DNA of 64,000 nt. Source: Trileptium ribeirensis (taxonomy: Eukaryota; Nematoda; Enoplea; Enoplida; Thoracostomopsidae). Location: assembly GCA_030248225.1 (NCBI GenBank), contig JASANE010028255.1:62001-126000 (forward strand), read 5' to 3'. Position numbers and translations under genes: made by a program. Position 1 is the stretch's first letter. Each line of letters opens with the position of its first letter. The notes below the pieces were generated by a model that was given only the letters and a program-made list of their open reading frames with translations, had not been told where the DNA came from and made no database searches. This document shows, piece after piece, positions 34,916 to 45,040 of this stretch.

Positions 34916-36395
34916 ATGGACTCTAACATCAATCACAACGGAGACTTGGAGACAAGCGACTTTTTCGGCGCTACTGACGGTCCGATGGAGGACACTGGAC
35001 GCGCTAGGTCTCGACCGACCGCCGGCTCTGGTGAGCGAGTGAGCGACCGCTCACGCCTCGTCCACCTCGACCCAACGGACACTTGCGTCGTGGAGAAGCC
35101 GCCGAATTGCTCGGTTCGGACTTGAGTGCTACGAATGCTATCTTACAGCACTTAACTACCCAGCCTACTGGCCTTCCAATGATACCGTTAAGGGACATGC
35201 CGACCTTTGATGGGAAACCTGGAGGCCAGGATTTTGAGGATTGGGTTCGTATGTACAACCGTCTCGCCAACGCCAATGGTTGGGACGATCGTCGAAAGTT
35301 GATTTGCGTACCAGCTTTATTGCGTGGACCGGCAAGGGAGGCTTTCGAAGGCCTTCCACCGGCGAAGCGCCAGTTTTCTAGGACTCGTCGCTAATTTACG
35401 CTTTTTGTTTTCATCTTCTCGTAGACCTGAGAAATCACTATCAGGACTTTGCACTAGGCAACAAGGAGCAAACGAACCAGCCGCAATGTATGACCTAGAA
35501 CTGCAGAAGTTGTGTGATCGTGCCTTCCCCGACATGGAAGACGAGCAAAGGGACACCATGCTTCGTATGTTCTTCCAGAGGGGCTTACGAGCCGAAGTGC
35601 GCAGGCAAGTCCTTAACCAGATTCATGAGTGCGAGACTTTTCGTGATACGGTAGCTGTTGCTAAGCGGTATGAGGACGCCAATGCTGCTTGCCCCGACCC
35701 GGACGCTTCGGTCACTAGCAAGCCCCGCACTAAAACAGTGAACTCACTACTTGATGAAGGAGGCGAAGGTCTGATCACGCAACTCCAGACCATGATAGAG
35801 GAATATCGTAATGCAAACAGTAGTGAAAGCGATATGATTAATCGGCTGTTAGATGTAATAGACAAACGAGCTGAAAACACGCACCAGCTATACGCACTAG
35901 CGCAAACGTTTGTACCCGCTTTTGCCGCCGCGCGCGCTGCCGCCGCCGATCACTTGCTATCGCTGCGGAGAATCAGGACATGTTATGCGCGACTGCCCGC
36001 GTCCCGCACGCTATCCGCCAGCCGCTAACAACGCGCCGCGTAATGCCGATCCAGTACCAGTCTATGCTTCTACCGCTGTACGTCGGGAGCCAACGCAATA
36101 CCAACCGAGGAACTGCGGAGGAACTTACCCGCGAAATGATAATTATCCTATGGGCCGTGGAGGTCCTCAACCCCCTCCGCCTCGTCGTTTCGAGACCGGA
36201 GCTGGATACCGAAATAATCCAGGATGGAATAATGGAGGAAATCGCCAGAATTTGAACCAACCTGGATATCCGCCTAACCGTCCACCCCAGGTTTTGTTAA
36301 TAATGTTCGCGGAAACGGAGACTACGCAATTAAACGACAACCCGCTATGTACAACAACCGGCCTGGACAGGCTAATGGATACCAGAGGTCGCTAA
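34916..36395 (+). pseudogene. gag: gag: capsid region and CCHC zinc knuckle, frameshifted
   Basis: Gag of a Ty3/Gypsy-like element, which would form the particle and bind RNA. Starts at ATG 34,916. The capsid-type segment DFEDWVRMYNRLANANGWDD followed by LICVPALLRGPAREAFEGL is at 35,230-35,355. NEPAAMYDLELQKLCDRAFP and the following helices are at 35,470-35,690. The knuckle CYRCGESGHVMRDC (C-x2-C-x4-H-x4-C) is at about 35,955-35,997. After it comes a Pro/Arg/Asn/Gly-rich tail (PQPPPPRRF, GWNNGGNRQN). The frame changes near 35,083-35,122, near 35,375-35,395, near 35,915, and again near 36,375 as it runs into the next segment. Not translatable as one protein from this copy. Confidence 0.8.
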
Positions 36396-37446
36396 TGAGC
36401 GACCTCAGTTTGAGCGCAGTATAGGCCCACCGCAACAGGTTAATCGTCTTTATGCAGGAAATGGAGGAAATAGGAACGGAGGTGCCGTAGAGCGCCGCCG
36501 ATACCAGCTAAACTGTAGTGCGTCGCAAACGAAATGTAATCGTGACCCTAGCCCAGCCACCACCCATCATTTAGATGTGCTCAGTCGCGAACTCGGCATG
36601 ATCCAGGGTAAGTTAGGGTATAGTACCCCGACTAGACGAGTGAATGCTATTGCAATTGTGGACGAACCGCAGTATGACGACGATGGATACGAGATGAACA
36701 GGAACGACGATGCCGTGGACTTTTCTGAGATGGCGGAGGGATTTGCTGAGAGGCATTTTAATGTGATTACGACCGCTCCTTGGGCTGACGCCGCGCGTCT
36801 TCCCCGGAGTTGTAGTCCGTTCCAGCCGATCGACAATCCCGAAGTTAGAACATTGAGCTCAACGGACGCTGACTATGAACAGCACTTGGACGGAAGCACT
36901 AGCACTGTATATAGCACCGAAAATATAAAATACCAAAAAGAGGGTTATTTGGGAGAGGGATTGTATCTGTCATGTGTGGATGTGCCTAGCGCAGGTTTCG
37001 ATCCGCTTGTATATATGTCTGCGAGCGACTTAGAGAGCGAACCGCGAGGCGACCGACCGATCGATCAATCGAACCGTCCGGCCATGCGTGGGCCCGGACT
37101 GAACGAACGAACATTGATTGCATTGGAAGGTAGTAATGGTAGCGTTGAGATTTGTGAAGAAATGGAGAATGGTTATGTTGAAAATTATAGGCTAAGTGAT
37201 TTTAAGAGAAGTGATGAATTTGTTGCCGGTATTCCCCAGGGAATCACCTCAAGGGAGAATTCCGGAACCCCGAGCTCTTTAGAGATGACTGGAAGGAAAG
37301 TGGATGATGATGTTGATGTATCTGAGCCATTGTTATTATTTTCCTCCTCTGTGGCTGGCCATCCGAGAGAGAGTGTGGTTGATGTTGTTGATGGTTATTC
37401 CGGCAGGGAAGCCGATGACGTTGATATGGCTCAGGAAGATACTTGA
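36376..37446 (+). pseudogene. gag tail / acidic accessory polyprotein, first part
   Basis: Open in one frame from 36,376 to a stop at 37,446. It starts with a basic, Cys-poor gag-like tail (NRLYAGNGGNRNGGAVERRR) and LDVLSRELGMIQGKLGYSTP, then becomes acidic and Ser-rich with VDEPQYDDDGYEMNRND. No known domain. At the 37,446 stop the reading continues in another frame (37,304-38,986), pointing to one frameshift. Probably a disordered part of a gag-linked polyprotein. The function is unknown. Confidence 0.5.
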
Positions 37447-38986
37447 AGTGACTTTCCCGACCTCATTGGCAAGGGGTACCACGGTCATTGGGTCCTTCCT
37501 TGATGCTGACCGGGGTCGCCCTTGTCACCTGTATCCAAGCCGAGGTAGCAACGGGTTCGCGACCATTTGCACCAATGAAGCGGGTATGATCGTTGGGGCT
37601 GGAAGTATTGCCCGGGGTCTGCCCAGATACGGGGATGTTGATGGCGGAGTGGCAATTAAAGGCCGTCCATCGCATTGTGAGGCTTCCGTTGCGCCAACCG
37701 TTGCTGAAGCGCGCAGTAACGTTCCCCATGCTGAGCTAAGTTTTTTCAATAACTTGCGTGATGAACTTAATGTAAATGATGATGTTGCTGATCGGCAGTG
37801 TAGGGAATCGAGGGAGTCGGTTGAACTCCTAGTTGAACAAAGTGGATCCACAGCGAGCGATGCGAATCATTTAAGCGAAGCGAAAGTGTCTAATCTAAGT
37901 CAGAATACCACACCTGTACATAGTGATGCTGAGGATGAAACGGACGATGAGCATGGGTATAAAGTAGTTGTCGCACCGGACGATTTCGACAATAGCTACG
38001 ATGAATACAGCGATGATGAACTCGACGAGGAACAACTATTGAGCGACGAAGAGTTCTGGGCGAATTGGGAAGATCCGAACGCTGATTGGTACCGACGTGA
38101 ACTTACCTCCGATGTACGAGAGTGGCACCATGAAGGGGCGTGCGGAACGCGCCGAAACAATGTGTTACCACGAGCACCATCGGACGACGGTGTTGACTTG
38201 AGCCTGCGAACAAGTCATTTGTCAATCCGCTCCGAAGACGCTGATGATACCACCAGCGAGGATGAGACCACCGAAGAAGATAGTGATGAGGATGAGTCAC
38301 CGGACGCAAGCGAGCTGAGGTTGGTTCGATCGGATGATAGTGTACGGGAGGATCCTATCGAAGGGTCGCCGTGTATGCGCTCGGGTAATTTAGGTGAGTC
38401 CGCTGACACTTTGTCTAGTATTTCTAGCAATATTCTGGGATCCGTCGAAGAGGTGCCTTGTATGCCCTCGGGTAATTCCGATAGCCCGCCTAAGAAATCT
38501 AAGACAGCGGAGGATGAATCCGTCGAAGGGAGACCAAGTATGTCCCCGGGCAATTCGGAGGAACCCGTAATCATAGTAAGTGAACATTCAGACGCATGTA
38601 TGGGACGAAGACAGTTACTTAACTTTGTGCAGGACGCTAACGACGAACGATCACGCCGACTGGATGAGCAATTGCATAGCATGTATGGACTTTATCTTAC
38701 TAACGACACCCCGATTGAACGAGGACGCATTCGCTCACTGACAGCCAATGAACAAAACCGACTTGTTGGACCGGACGCATTGTTTGCCATCTCTACTGCT
38801 CATGCCGAGACCTCGAACTATCAATACCCGTGCATTGAGGTAACCGAAAATTCGACCCCCTATATAGCCGAATGTCTTATTCCGATTAACTTTAGAGCAG
38901 GTGAGGTAAACGCTGACTTCGGACAGTCTGTGGTACTACAACCTCAGGCCCTTTTCTATAGAAGAGTTGTGTTAGTCATGGAGTAA
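37442..38986 (+). CDS. Acidic accessory protein with three 'EGxPCMxSGN' repeats
   Basis: Part of a 560-codon frame (37,304-38,986) whose first codons overlap the previous segment. Rich in Asp, Glu and Ser, with DNSYDEYSDDELDEEQLLSD and a TTSEDETTEEDSDEDE tract. Three imperfect repeats (IEGSPCMRSGN, VEEVPCMPSGN, VEGRPSMSPGN) fall at about 38,359-38,560, followed by a KKSK basic patch. A better ordered part (LTANEQNRLVGPDALFAIST ... ECLIPINFRAGEVNADFG) begins near 38,738. It ends in TAA at 38,984-38,986, after which the same frame stays open to 40,048. Not a known family to me; its position between gag and env is unusual. Confidence 0.55.
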   Translation, partial: LEVTFPTSLARGTTVIGSFLDADRGRPCHLYPSRGSNGFATICTNEAGMIVGAGSIARGLPRYGDVDGGVAIKGRPSHCEASVAPTVAEARSNVPHAELSFFNNLRDELNVNDDVADRQCRESRESVELLVEQSGSTASDANHLSEAKVSNLSQNTTPVHSDAEDETDDEHGYKVVVAPDDFDNSYDEYSDDELDEEQLLSDEEFWANWEDPNADWYRRELTSDVREWHHEGACGTRRNNVLPRAPSDDGVDLSLRTSHLSIRSEDADDTTSEDETTEEDSDEDESPDASELRLVRSDDSVREDPIEGSPCMRSGNLGESADTLSSISSNILGSVEEVPCMPSGNSDSPPKKSKTAEDESVEGRPSMSPGNSEEPVIIVSEHSDACMGRRQLLNFVQDANDERSRRLDEQLHSMYGLYLTNDTPIERGRIRSLTANEQNRLVGPDALFAISTAHAETSNYQYPCIEVTENSTPYIAECLIPINFRAGEVNADFGQSVVLQPQALFYRRVVLVME

Positions 38987-40048
38987 TTTAACAACCTGAG
39001 TAGGCTTTTCGATGTTCGCTTCGAATGCAGTGATGACGCAGCTCTTCAACGAGATCCTGCCATGTTGAGCGGTATCCTAGGCATGGCCTCCCCTATCGAT
39101 CATCGCGTAACTGGATTGTACATCGATCCAGTGGCTCTTGCTTCGTTGGAACTCCTCATGGAATTGTTGGGTCAATGCGTGAATGGCCACACGCTCCAGC
39201 AAGTAATGGAGAAGGAATTTGAGGCAGAGTTGAGTACGCACCCAGTGTGTCAAGAGTGTAAGAGGAGTCATGCCCGCCCGAAATCGAGCGTTGATCCTTG
39301 CTGTTATTTTGTCAGACACCACGGAAAATGGAATTACCAAAATACTTTAAGCACAGCTTGCGCTTCTATTCGCATTGACGGGTATATAATACCTAACTGG
39401 CGATACTATATTGGTATTCAGACGCCCCGAATGCAACGGCTCTTCCGTGCCGCCAATATCGATTTGCTTGAGATGCTGAGCGAAGCGCCCCAGCTGTTGG
39501 AATTCATCTACAGCAATCAAGGCAATGAAGGAGTCCCAATAACTACTTTTGTCCAGTACGCAATGGATAACATGGAGTTTGCATACGAATCCCATAGATG
39601 GGATCGCCTAGTGCTCTTGTGTGCGCGTTTGAGACTCCTAAGACGTCCCACTAGTGTCAATCTTCTCCAAATTGAGTGTGGTATGACAATAGGTGAGCAC
39701 GTAGAAGTAGAGTACCTGATTTCGGAACCGTGTACACTCCGACGCAGTAATATCAATAGCTCTACTCAAGACTTGGACGAACAGCTGGCCCTAGCGATGG
39801 CCGACTGTTTGAGCTCGTCCGAAGAGGATCTCGATGACCAAGGTGAACCAACGGCAGAGAATGTCCGACCATCTGATAGGGAAACCCCAAATGGAACTGA
39901 TGGACAAGCAGCAAATAGTGAGGATGAATCAGAGCCTCCTCGAAAGATGGCTCGACCTTCCTCTCCTAGCCTAAATAATGGCCTAGGACAAAATACAGGT
40001 TTGCGGAAGTTTGTACTATCTTACTGTTACTTTGGTTTTCGACGTTAA
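38987..40048 (+). CDS. Continuation of accessory protein: Cys-rich domain and UIM-like motif
   Basis: Same frame as the preceding ORF beyond one in-frame TAA; ATG at 39,062 gives 328 codons. CQECKRSH ... DPCCYFVRHHGKW (about 39,248-39,325) looks like a metal-binding knuckle. A helical, hydrophobic-patterned region follows. At 39,770-39,830 DLDEQLALAMADCLSSSEED fits the ubiquitin-interacting motif pattern (acidic run, Leu, Ala, small residue, acidic end), with Cys where Ser is usual. The C-terminus is acidic, then PPRKMARP, a short basic patch. A ubiquitin-binding role is a guess from the motif alone. Confidence 0.5.
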   Translation, partial: FNNLSRLFDVRFECSDDAALQRDPAMLSGILGMASPIDHRVTGLYIDPVALASLELLMELLGQCVNGHTLQQVMEKEFEAELSTHPVCQECKRSHARPKSSVDPCCYFVRHHGKWNYQNTLSTACASIRIDGYIIPNWRYYIGIQTPRMQRLFRAANIDLLEMLSEAPQLLEFIYSNQGNEGVPITTFVQYAMDNMEFAYESHRWDRLVLLCARLRLLRRPTSVNLLQIECGMTIGEHVEVEYLISEPCTLRRSNINSSTQDLDEQLALAMADCLSSSEEDLDDQGEPTAENVRPSDRETPNGTDGQAANSEDESEPPRKMARPSSPSLNNGLGQNTGLRKFVLSYCYFGFRR

Positions 40049-42284
40049 GCTCTACGCACGCCACGCTCTCGTCTTTCAGTGATGCAATCTCGCGACTAGG
40101 TGCGTTTGTAAACCGCCAAGTAGGTGTCGTTGTCGAACCGCAGGGTCTGGTGATCACCTCTGATCAGACTACGCACTTGCCAGTGGTCCTGCAGCTATCA
40201 TTGAGAGATTGGGAACGCAAGTCAGACCCCTACGTAAGCAATGTTTGTCCACCATATGAAGTTAACGGATCCTGCCGAGCTGATTGCTGCAGGAAAGCGA
40301 ATTGTACTGAGTACCCGCAGCTGCACACGACCTTGAGCGCACTAGAACGCGAATTAGACGATGCATATCATGGCATATTAGATACGAATTATTACTCGCT
40401 ACTTGTGCATTCTTTCTGCGTAGAGAACGAGCACTTATGTGACCTTACCAACCGCCGAGAGAAACGCTTTGCAGCCTAATCGCCGCCGCTGCAGGTGCCG
40501 CTTCTGGTTTTCTAGGTTTAGGAATCGCCTTCGCTAACGGAGTTCATATTAATAACGTACGTCAGCAAGTGACCGTTCTCGAAAAATTTATGCGCGAGAC
40601 GAATGACGTCTCTTTTCGGAACACTAAAGCAATGAAGCAATTAACCCGAGCTAACGAGGACATTTATGCATTTTTACACCACAGCATGCAGGAGGTAGTC
40701 TCCATGATTGAACAGGTCAGGTGCGCCGACCAGAAAGAGGTCACACACGTGCACCATCAATTGATTGATCACATACTTCGAGCGAACATGCGCTCGTCGG
40801 TACAGGCTATCATGGAGTCCATGTTAAATGGTGAACTCTCCCCTGCTGTTATCGATGTCGTCATGCTACGACGATTATTCGCCATGGATCCCCGCATATT
40901 CAAGACCATTCTGATGCGAGATCCCAGTCTAGCATATCAATTTGGACGAGTGATGCCCGTCAGTGTAGATTTAACGGGATTTCGCTTCGGCTTTATTTTT
41001 CAGTTACCCTTGCCCAAACGCAGTGATGTTCGACCTTATTTTCGGATTTATAACACAGGTTGGAACGCGCCCGACACGCTTACGTAATTGAGACTACCGC
41101 TACCGCAATATGCAGCCAGATTAGGACACGTCCGCTTCGAATCTTTGAACCTAGGAGCATGCAAGCACAGACCCGGAATTGCTTTTTGTGCGCCTCACGC
41201 GCTGCTAACTGACCACAGTACAAATTGCCTAGAGTGGATCATCGCAGGTGAACTCGTGCCAGAATCCACCAAACACGCATGTAGCAACCGCACGCTTATC
41301 GGCCCACTCGCCAATGATACACCGTACACACAACTATTCAAGGTGTTCTAATTAGGACTAGTGAACCTGAAGTTATACTGACTAATCGTAGACAGCTCGC
41401 GCACGTGACCCTAGGAGCATGCAAGCACAGACCCGGAATTGCTTTTTGTACGCCTCACGCGCTGCTAACTGACCACAGTACAAATTGCCTAGAGTGGATC
41501 ATCGCAGGTGAACTCGTGCCAGAATCCACCAAACACGCATGTAGCAACCGCACGCTTATCGGCCCACTCGCCAATGTTACAGCGTACACACAACTATTCA
41601 AGGTGTTCTAATTAGGACTAGTGAACCTGAAGTTATACTGACTAATCGTAGACAGCTCGCGCACGTGACCTTAGCCAAGTAGCCAAGGCCATTAAGGTTC
41701 CGCCTAACGGAATTTTATGGTTTTCCCACGAAAATTATACACAGTTGGTCGTAGGATCGATCGTACTAACGAGTATGCTAAAGCCGGAGGAAATTACAGT
41801 CAAAATTGGACCGAATATTACTATTGACCGGCTCTCCGGCCTTAAATTAAGACCTTTAACTTGGAGTTCACTCGACGACGCTAAAGCAACGAACCTATAA
41901 GTAGCTCAGATAGCTAAGGAACAAGTGCAGAAGATAGTTAGCTTTCCTGCCTTGGAGTATACTGGACTTTCGCCTTACTTTATAGTCACCATTATCGTCA
42001 GCGTAATTAGTCTGGTCTACTGCATGACAAAGTGTAAGGTCTCGCCTAAGTACGCGCACTATCTGCCCCGATGGCTACCGTGCCGCGGGAGACTAATCAA
42101 AACTGATGGAAAAACCCGAAAAGCAATTAGATGGATTAGAGCCGACAAAAGAGGCCCGAGCGCACCACCTGAGGAGGACACTACACCCCGAGTTTCGCCG
42201 ACCGAGGTTTCGATTATACCTTCCGGGACGCCGCGCGTGTCTGTTGTGTCCAATCGAGCCCCGCGTCGTTCCAACAGCTATTGA
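40024..42284 (+). pseudogene. env: env-like gene with class-I fusion architecture, broken
   Basis: Several open pieces in order look like an envelope glycoprotein. At 40,024-40,075 a Leu-rich hydrophobic start (LLLLWFSTL) resembles a signal peptide. It lacks an in-frame ATG but follows an acceptor-like AAATACAG. A Cys-containing ectodomain follows to 40,479. It ends at a basic RREKR, a furin-type site, after which a frame change leads to an Ala/Gly-rich hydrophobic stretch and a long helical region (to 41,087). A transmembrane segment (YFIVTIIVSVISLVYCM, about 41,976-42,026) and a basic-to-Pro/Ser cytoplasmic tail end the gene at 42,284. Breaks: the frame change near 40,475, in-frame stops at 41,085-41,087, 41,349-41,351 and 41,898-41,900, and a 260-bp duplication. 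No product is expected. Confidence 0.65.
41151..41670 (+). repeat. 260-bp tandem duplication within env-like gene
   Basis: Units 41,151-41,410 and 41,411-41,670 are almost identical; differences include GCG/ACG near 41,190/41,450 and the ATGATACACCG/ATGTTACAGCG segment. 260 is not a multiple of three, so the second unit is shifted in frame. This looks like a recent slippage or unequal event in this copy. Confidence 0.9.
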
Positions 42285-43204
42285 CAACCCGTGCTTCGTC
42301 CGAAGAAGAACTTTTATTCGTTGAGGACGACGAATTATTCGCTGCTCCTACCCGTGATTTACGCCGCGGACCCCGACAAAGTATGTTCACCAGACAATTG
42401 AATACCATGAATGCAGGCAATACCCCACTTATCATCAACGCAACTGTACTAGGCACCCCAGTTACGACACTTGTAGACACCGGAGCTGACGTCTCAACTA
42501 TGTCTCAAGCCCTAGCCGCCCGTTTAGGTTTAGTGCCCCGAGAAATAAACACTACCCGGATAGTCTCAGCCACACAACAGGAACTGACAATTAGTGGAGT
42601 GGTGAAAGCACCAATTACAATAGGCTCGCTAAGCACTCCATGCCACTTCCAAGTAACTACCGACACCCCGTACGAATGCATTTTAGGCACAGACTTCATG
42701 GCTCTACTACTTTATGTAGCTATCAATTTTAAAGACCGTTGTTTAGACCTATCAAACGGGACAGAGAACTGCTCCGCACCTTTCGCTGATCAAGGTGACT
42801 ATCTACCGCCAGTCATCAACGTAATATCTAGAAAATATACACAAGTACCGCCGAACACGGAACTATTCATCAACGCTATCCCCGAGATCACTCAACCGCC
42901 CACTGGGCAAGCTTTGTTTGTACCAAACCCCTTCATTAGGGACATCACCATAGCTTACTCTTTGGTACTCACTGGCCAATGCATGATTCCAGTGGCAATG
43001 ATGAATTTTGGGAAGCTACCCGTTGCCATACACGCAGGACAAACCATAGGACACATCGAGATGCTTGATGACAATGAGGTCGAGCTCTTGTGCGACAGCA
43101 ACAAGCGTCTACTCCAACTCGGACCTCCTCAGCACACCAAACAATGCAACCGCATAGGAGTTACACGCGACAATGTAGTACAGGTCATAAACGACCACGG
43201 TTAG
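42281..43204 (+). CDS. Retropepsin-like aspartic protease, DTGA motif
   Basis: Intact frame of 307 codons, with the first ATG at 42,382. After a basic start, LIINATVLGTPVTTLVDTGA (residues about 50-69) contains the catalytic Asp-Thr-Gly of single-domain retropepsins. LGTDFM (about 137-142) matches the usual I-L-G-x-D-F block. The remaining 160 residues (IINAIPEITQPPTGQALFVP..., LPVAIHAGQTIGHIE) look like the dUTPase-like or linker region found next to protease in pol polyproteins. Such proteases cut Gag and Pol. It overlaps the env-like frame and starts without its own good ATG, so it may have been made from a longer precursor. Its place after env is odd. Confidence 0.8.
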   Translation: MTTRASSEEELLFVEDDELFAAPTRDLRRGPRQSMFTRQLNTMNAGNTPLIINATVLGTPVTTLVDTGADVSTMSQALAARLGLVPREINTTRIVSATQQELTISGVVKAPITIGSLSTPCHFQVTTDTPYECILGTDFMALLLYVAINFKDRCLDLSNGTENCSAPFADQGDYLPPVINVISRKYTQVPPNTELFINAIPEITQPPTGQALFVPNPFIRDITIAYSLVLTGQCMIPVAMMNFGKLPVAIHAGQTIGHIEMLDDNEVELLCDSNKRLLQLGPPQHTKQCNRIGVTRDNVVQVINDHG

Positions 43205-43220
43205 CGAGACAACTTCAAAC

Positions 43221-43913
43221 ATGGGCGAGTCAACCGAGTGTTTTTCTATTCGGGGGAGGAACAAGGCGCCGCCGCGCAGCGCATCCTCCGCCATAAAAGG
43301 GACTCTAGCCCGACCCGCACACGCCAAGGCCCAACCGCATGTTAGTTGGGAAGACTGGGAAGACGAAATACACCTTAGTCAACTTTTACCGGGACCTAGT
43401 CGAAGACCCCGCTTCGAACTTGACCCTTCTACTGAGGAAAGTGAGGGTTCCCCTGAGTTGCGACCTTCTGATGAGAAAACCGGGGACAGGACAGAGCCTC
43501 CCCAACCCACTCGACGTCAACCACATCGCCAGGCTAGGGACCGCCGTCGAGTGTACGAGGGCTATATACCACACGGAGCCGAAGCTCGAGTGGTAATCTC
43601 ACGCATGATCCCCCGAGAACCTGCACCCCAACCACCGGCCCCCGCCCGACAAACCGTGCCTTTTGCTCTACCTACTCGACATCGTGACCCTGTCATGCCT
43701 GTGAATCCTCCAACCAGGAATGTTCGTGCTCAGCATGACATGTTCGAACCTTTCAGGGACATATTCGACGACCAGGACATTGAAGACATGTTTGCAGCAC
43801 ATCCTGATTTAGAACCGGACGAGAATGACGGACAACGACAATTACGACCTGAAAACATTGGACTGGAGGTGGTTCGACCTCCAAGACAACCACCTCAGGG
43901 AAGACGATTGTAA
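43221..43913 (+). CDS. Disordered Pro/Arg-rich linker region before NADAR
   Basis: 230 codons of low-complexity sequence (LPGPSRRPRF, STEESEGSPELRPS, PQPPAPARQTVPFALP, then acidic DDQDIEDMFAAHPDLEPDEN). No domain. The short motif PHRQARDRRRV (about 43,520-43,550) also occurs upstream of the NADAR gene of the minus-strand element (HRQARDR, near 61,680), which supports a shared module order. It may be the tail of a lost integrase. Confidence 0.45.
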   Translation: MGESTECFSIRGRNKAPPRSASSAIKGTLARPAHAKAQPHVSWEDWEDEIHLSQLLPGPSRRPRFELDPSTEESEGSPELRPSDEKTGDRTEPPQPTRRQPHRQARDRRRVYEGYIPHGAEARVVISRMIPREPAPQPPAPARQTVPFALPTRHRDPVMPVNPPTRNVRAQHDMFEPFRDIFDDQDIEDMFAAHPDLEPDENDGQRQLRPENIGLEVVRPPRQPPQGRRL

Positions 43914-43987
43914 CGCAGACGCCAGCCCAAAACATAACTCCCAAGAACTCGAACTCCCGCACCAAACGTTCTCAAGAACCGCCACTA

Positions 43988-45040
43988 ATGGCGATGAATA
44001 TTATTGCAGGAATCATCCACCGACAAATCAATAAAATGGAACAACTTTCACAACCGCGCGTGCCGTTCTACACCATCAACTACGCCGCCCCTATCGAAAC
44101 GTTTCTCTCGAAAGGCACGCGCTGGCCAGAATTATCCAATATGGCTCCGTTGGGTCAAACTATCGAACAATAACCAGTCGAATATGCCTCTACGGAGCAA
44201 GGCTATCAGCTCCTCGTCACATATTTATTCGACGAGGACCAAGACAGACAAGATATCTCCGATTTGAAAATGGGAGCTCGAGATATCAAAGCTATTTCCC
44301 GGAGAAACAAATCTAAATTCCTTGATTCCGAAACAACGGAGCGCCTTCGCCCTGCCCTACCGCACCTCATGCGGACGGTGCTCCTCGAAAAGTTCAAAAT
44401 CCCAAAATTCCAAAACATCCTGCTCGCCACCGGCCATGCGCAATTGCTTGAGGCGAATCGCACTGACTCAATTTGGGGAATCGGTCTTGGACAGGAAGAC
44501 ATCGCCTTTGGCCGACGTCCGCAACCATGTCACAACGTCATGGACCGTCTCTTAGAAGAGATACGGACCTTCATCCGTCACGGAGTTGCTACCTGGCCTA
44601 AGGTACTCATTCTGGGCGACAATATGGCAGCACCGCTAGTGAAGATGGCCGCGTCGAAGGGATGGTTTGCCATCGCTTGGCTCGGAGCTAGCATGCAATT
44701 CCTGATTCGTCTGGCGACGTGCATTGCGACGCCCCAGACCAAGACTATCATGATACTTGGCGGATATAAAGCCGCCCTGCGATCTAAGCCATACGAAGGT
44801 CGTCTCTTGGACACACTCAAAGTCATGCGCCGCGTGCGCCGCCACATCTGCTCGTTCAATTGCCTCTTGAGCGATGGAGCGCGGGCAGTCATCGCGCCCC
44901 CACCACCAACATGGGACATTGGACAAGATGACGTGGGCACATGGACTAAGGAATTCACCCAGTTATTTCAAGACATTAAATGCCAATTCCCGGACCGGGC
45001 ACAGAAATCAACGATGCCCCAATACCCGTCGAAACTGTGA
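43988..45040 (+). pseudogene. NADAR domain fused to SGNH-like domain, one in-frame stop
   Basis: One frame of 351 codons with a single TAA at 44,171-44,173. The N-terminal half carries the NADAR (YbiA-like) pattern: FLSKGTRWPELSNMA, then EYASTEQGYQ (the conserved S-x-E-x-x-Y-Q block), LMRTVLLEKF, TGHAQLLEA, DSIWGIG, and HNVMDRLLEEIRTF. The second half begins VLILGDNMAAPL and has IMILGGYKAAL and APPPPTWD, in the order of SGNH/GDSL hydrolase blocks, but Asn stands where the catalytic Ser of GDS would be. NADAR proteins act on ADP-ribose or related N-glycosides. Two homologues lie on the minus strand at 58.5-61.2 kb. Confidence 0.75.
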
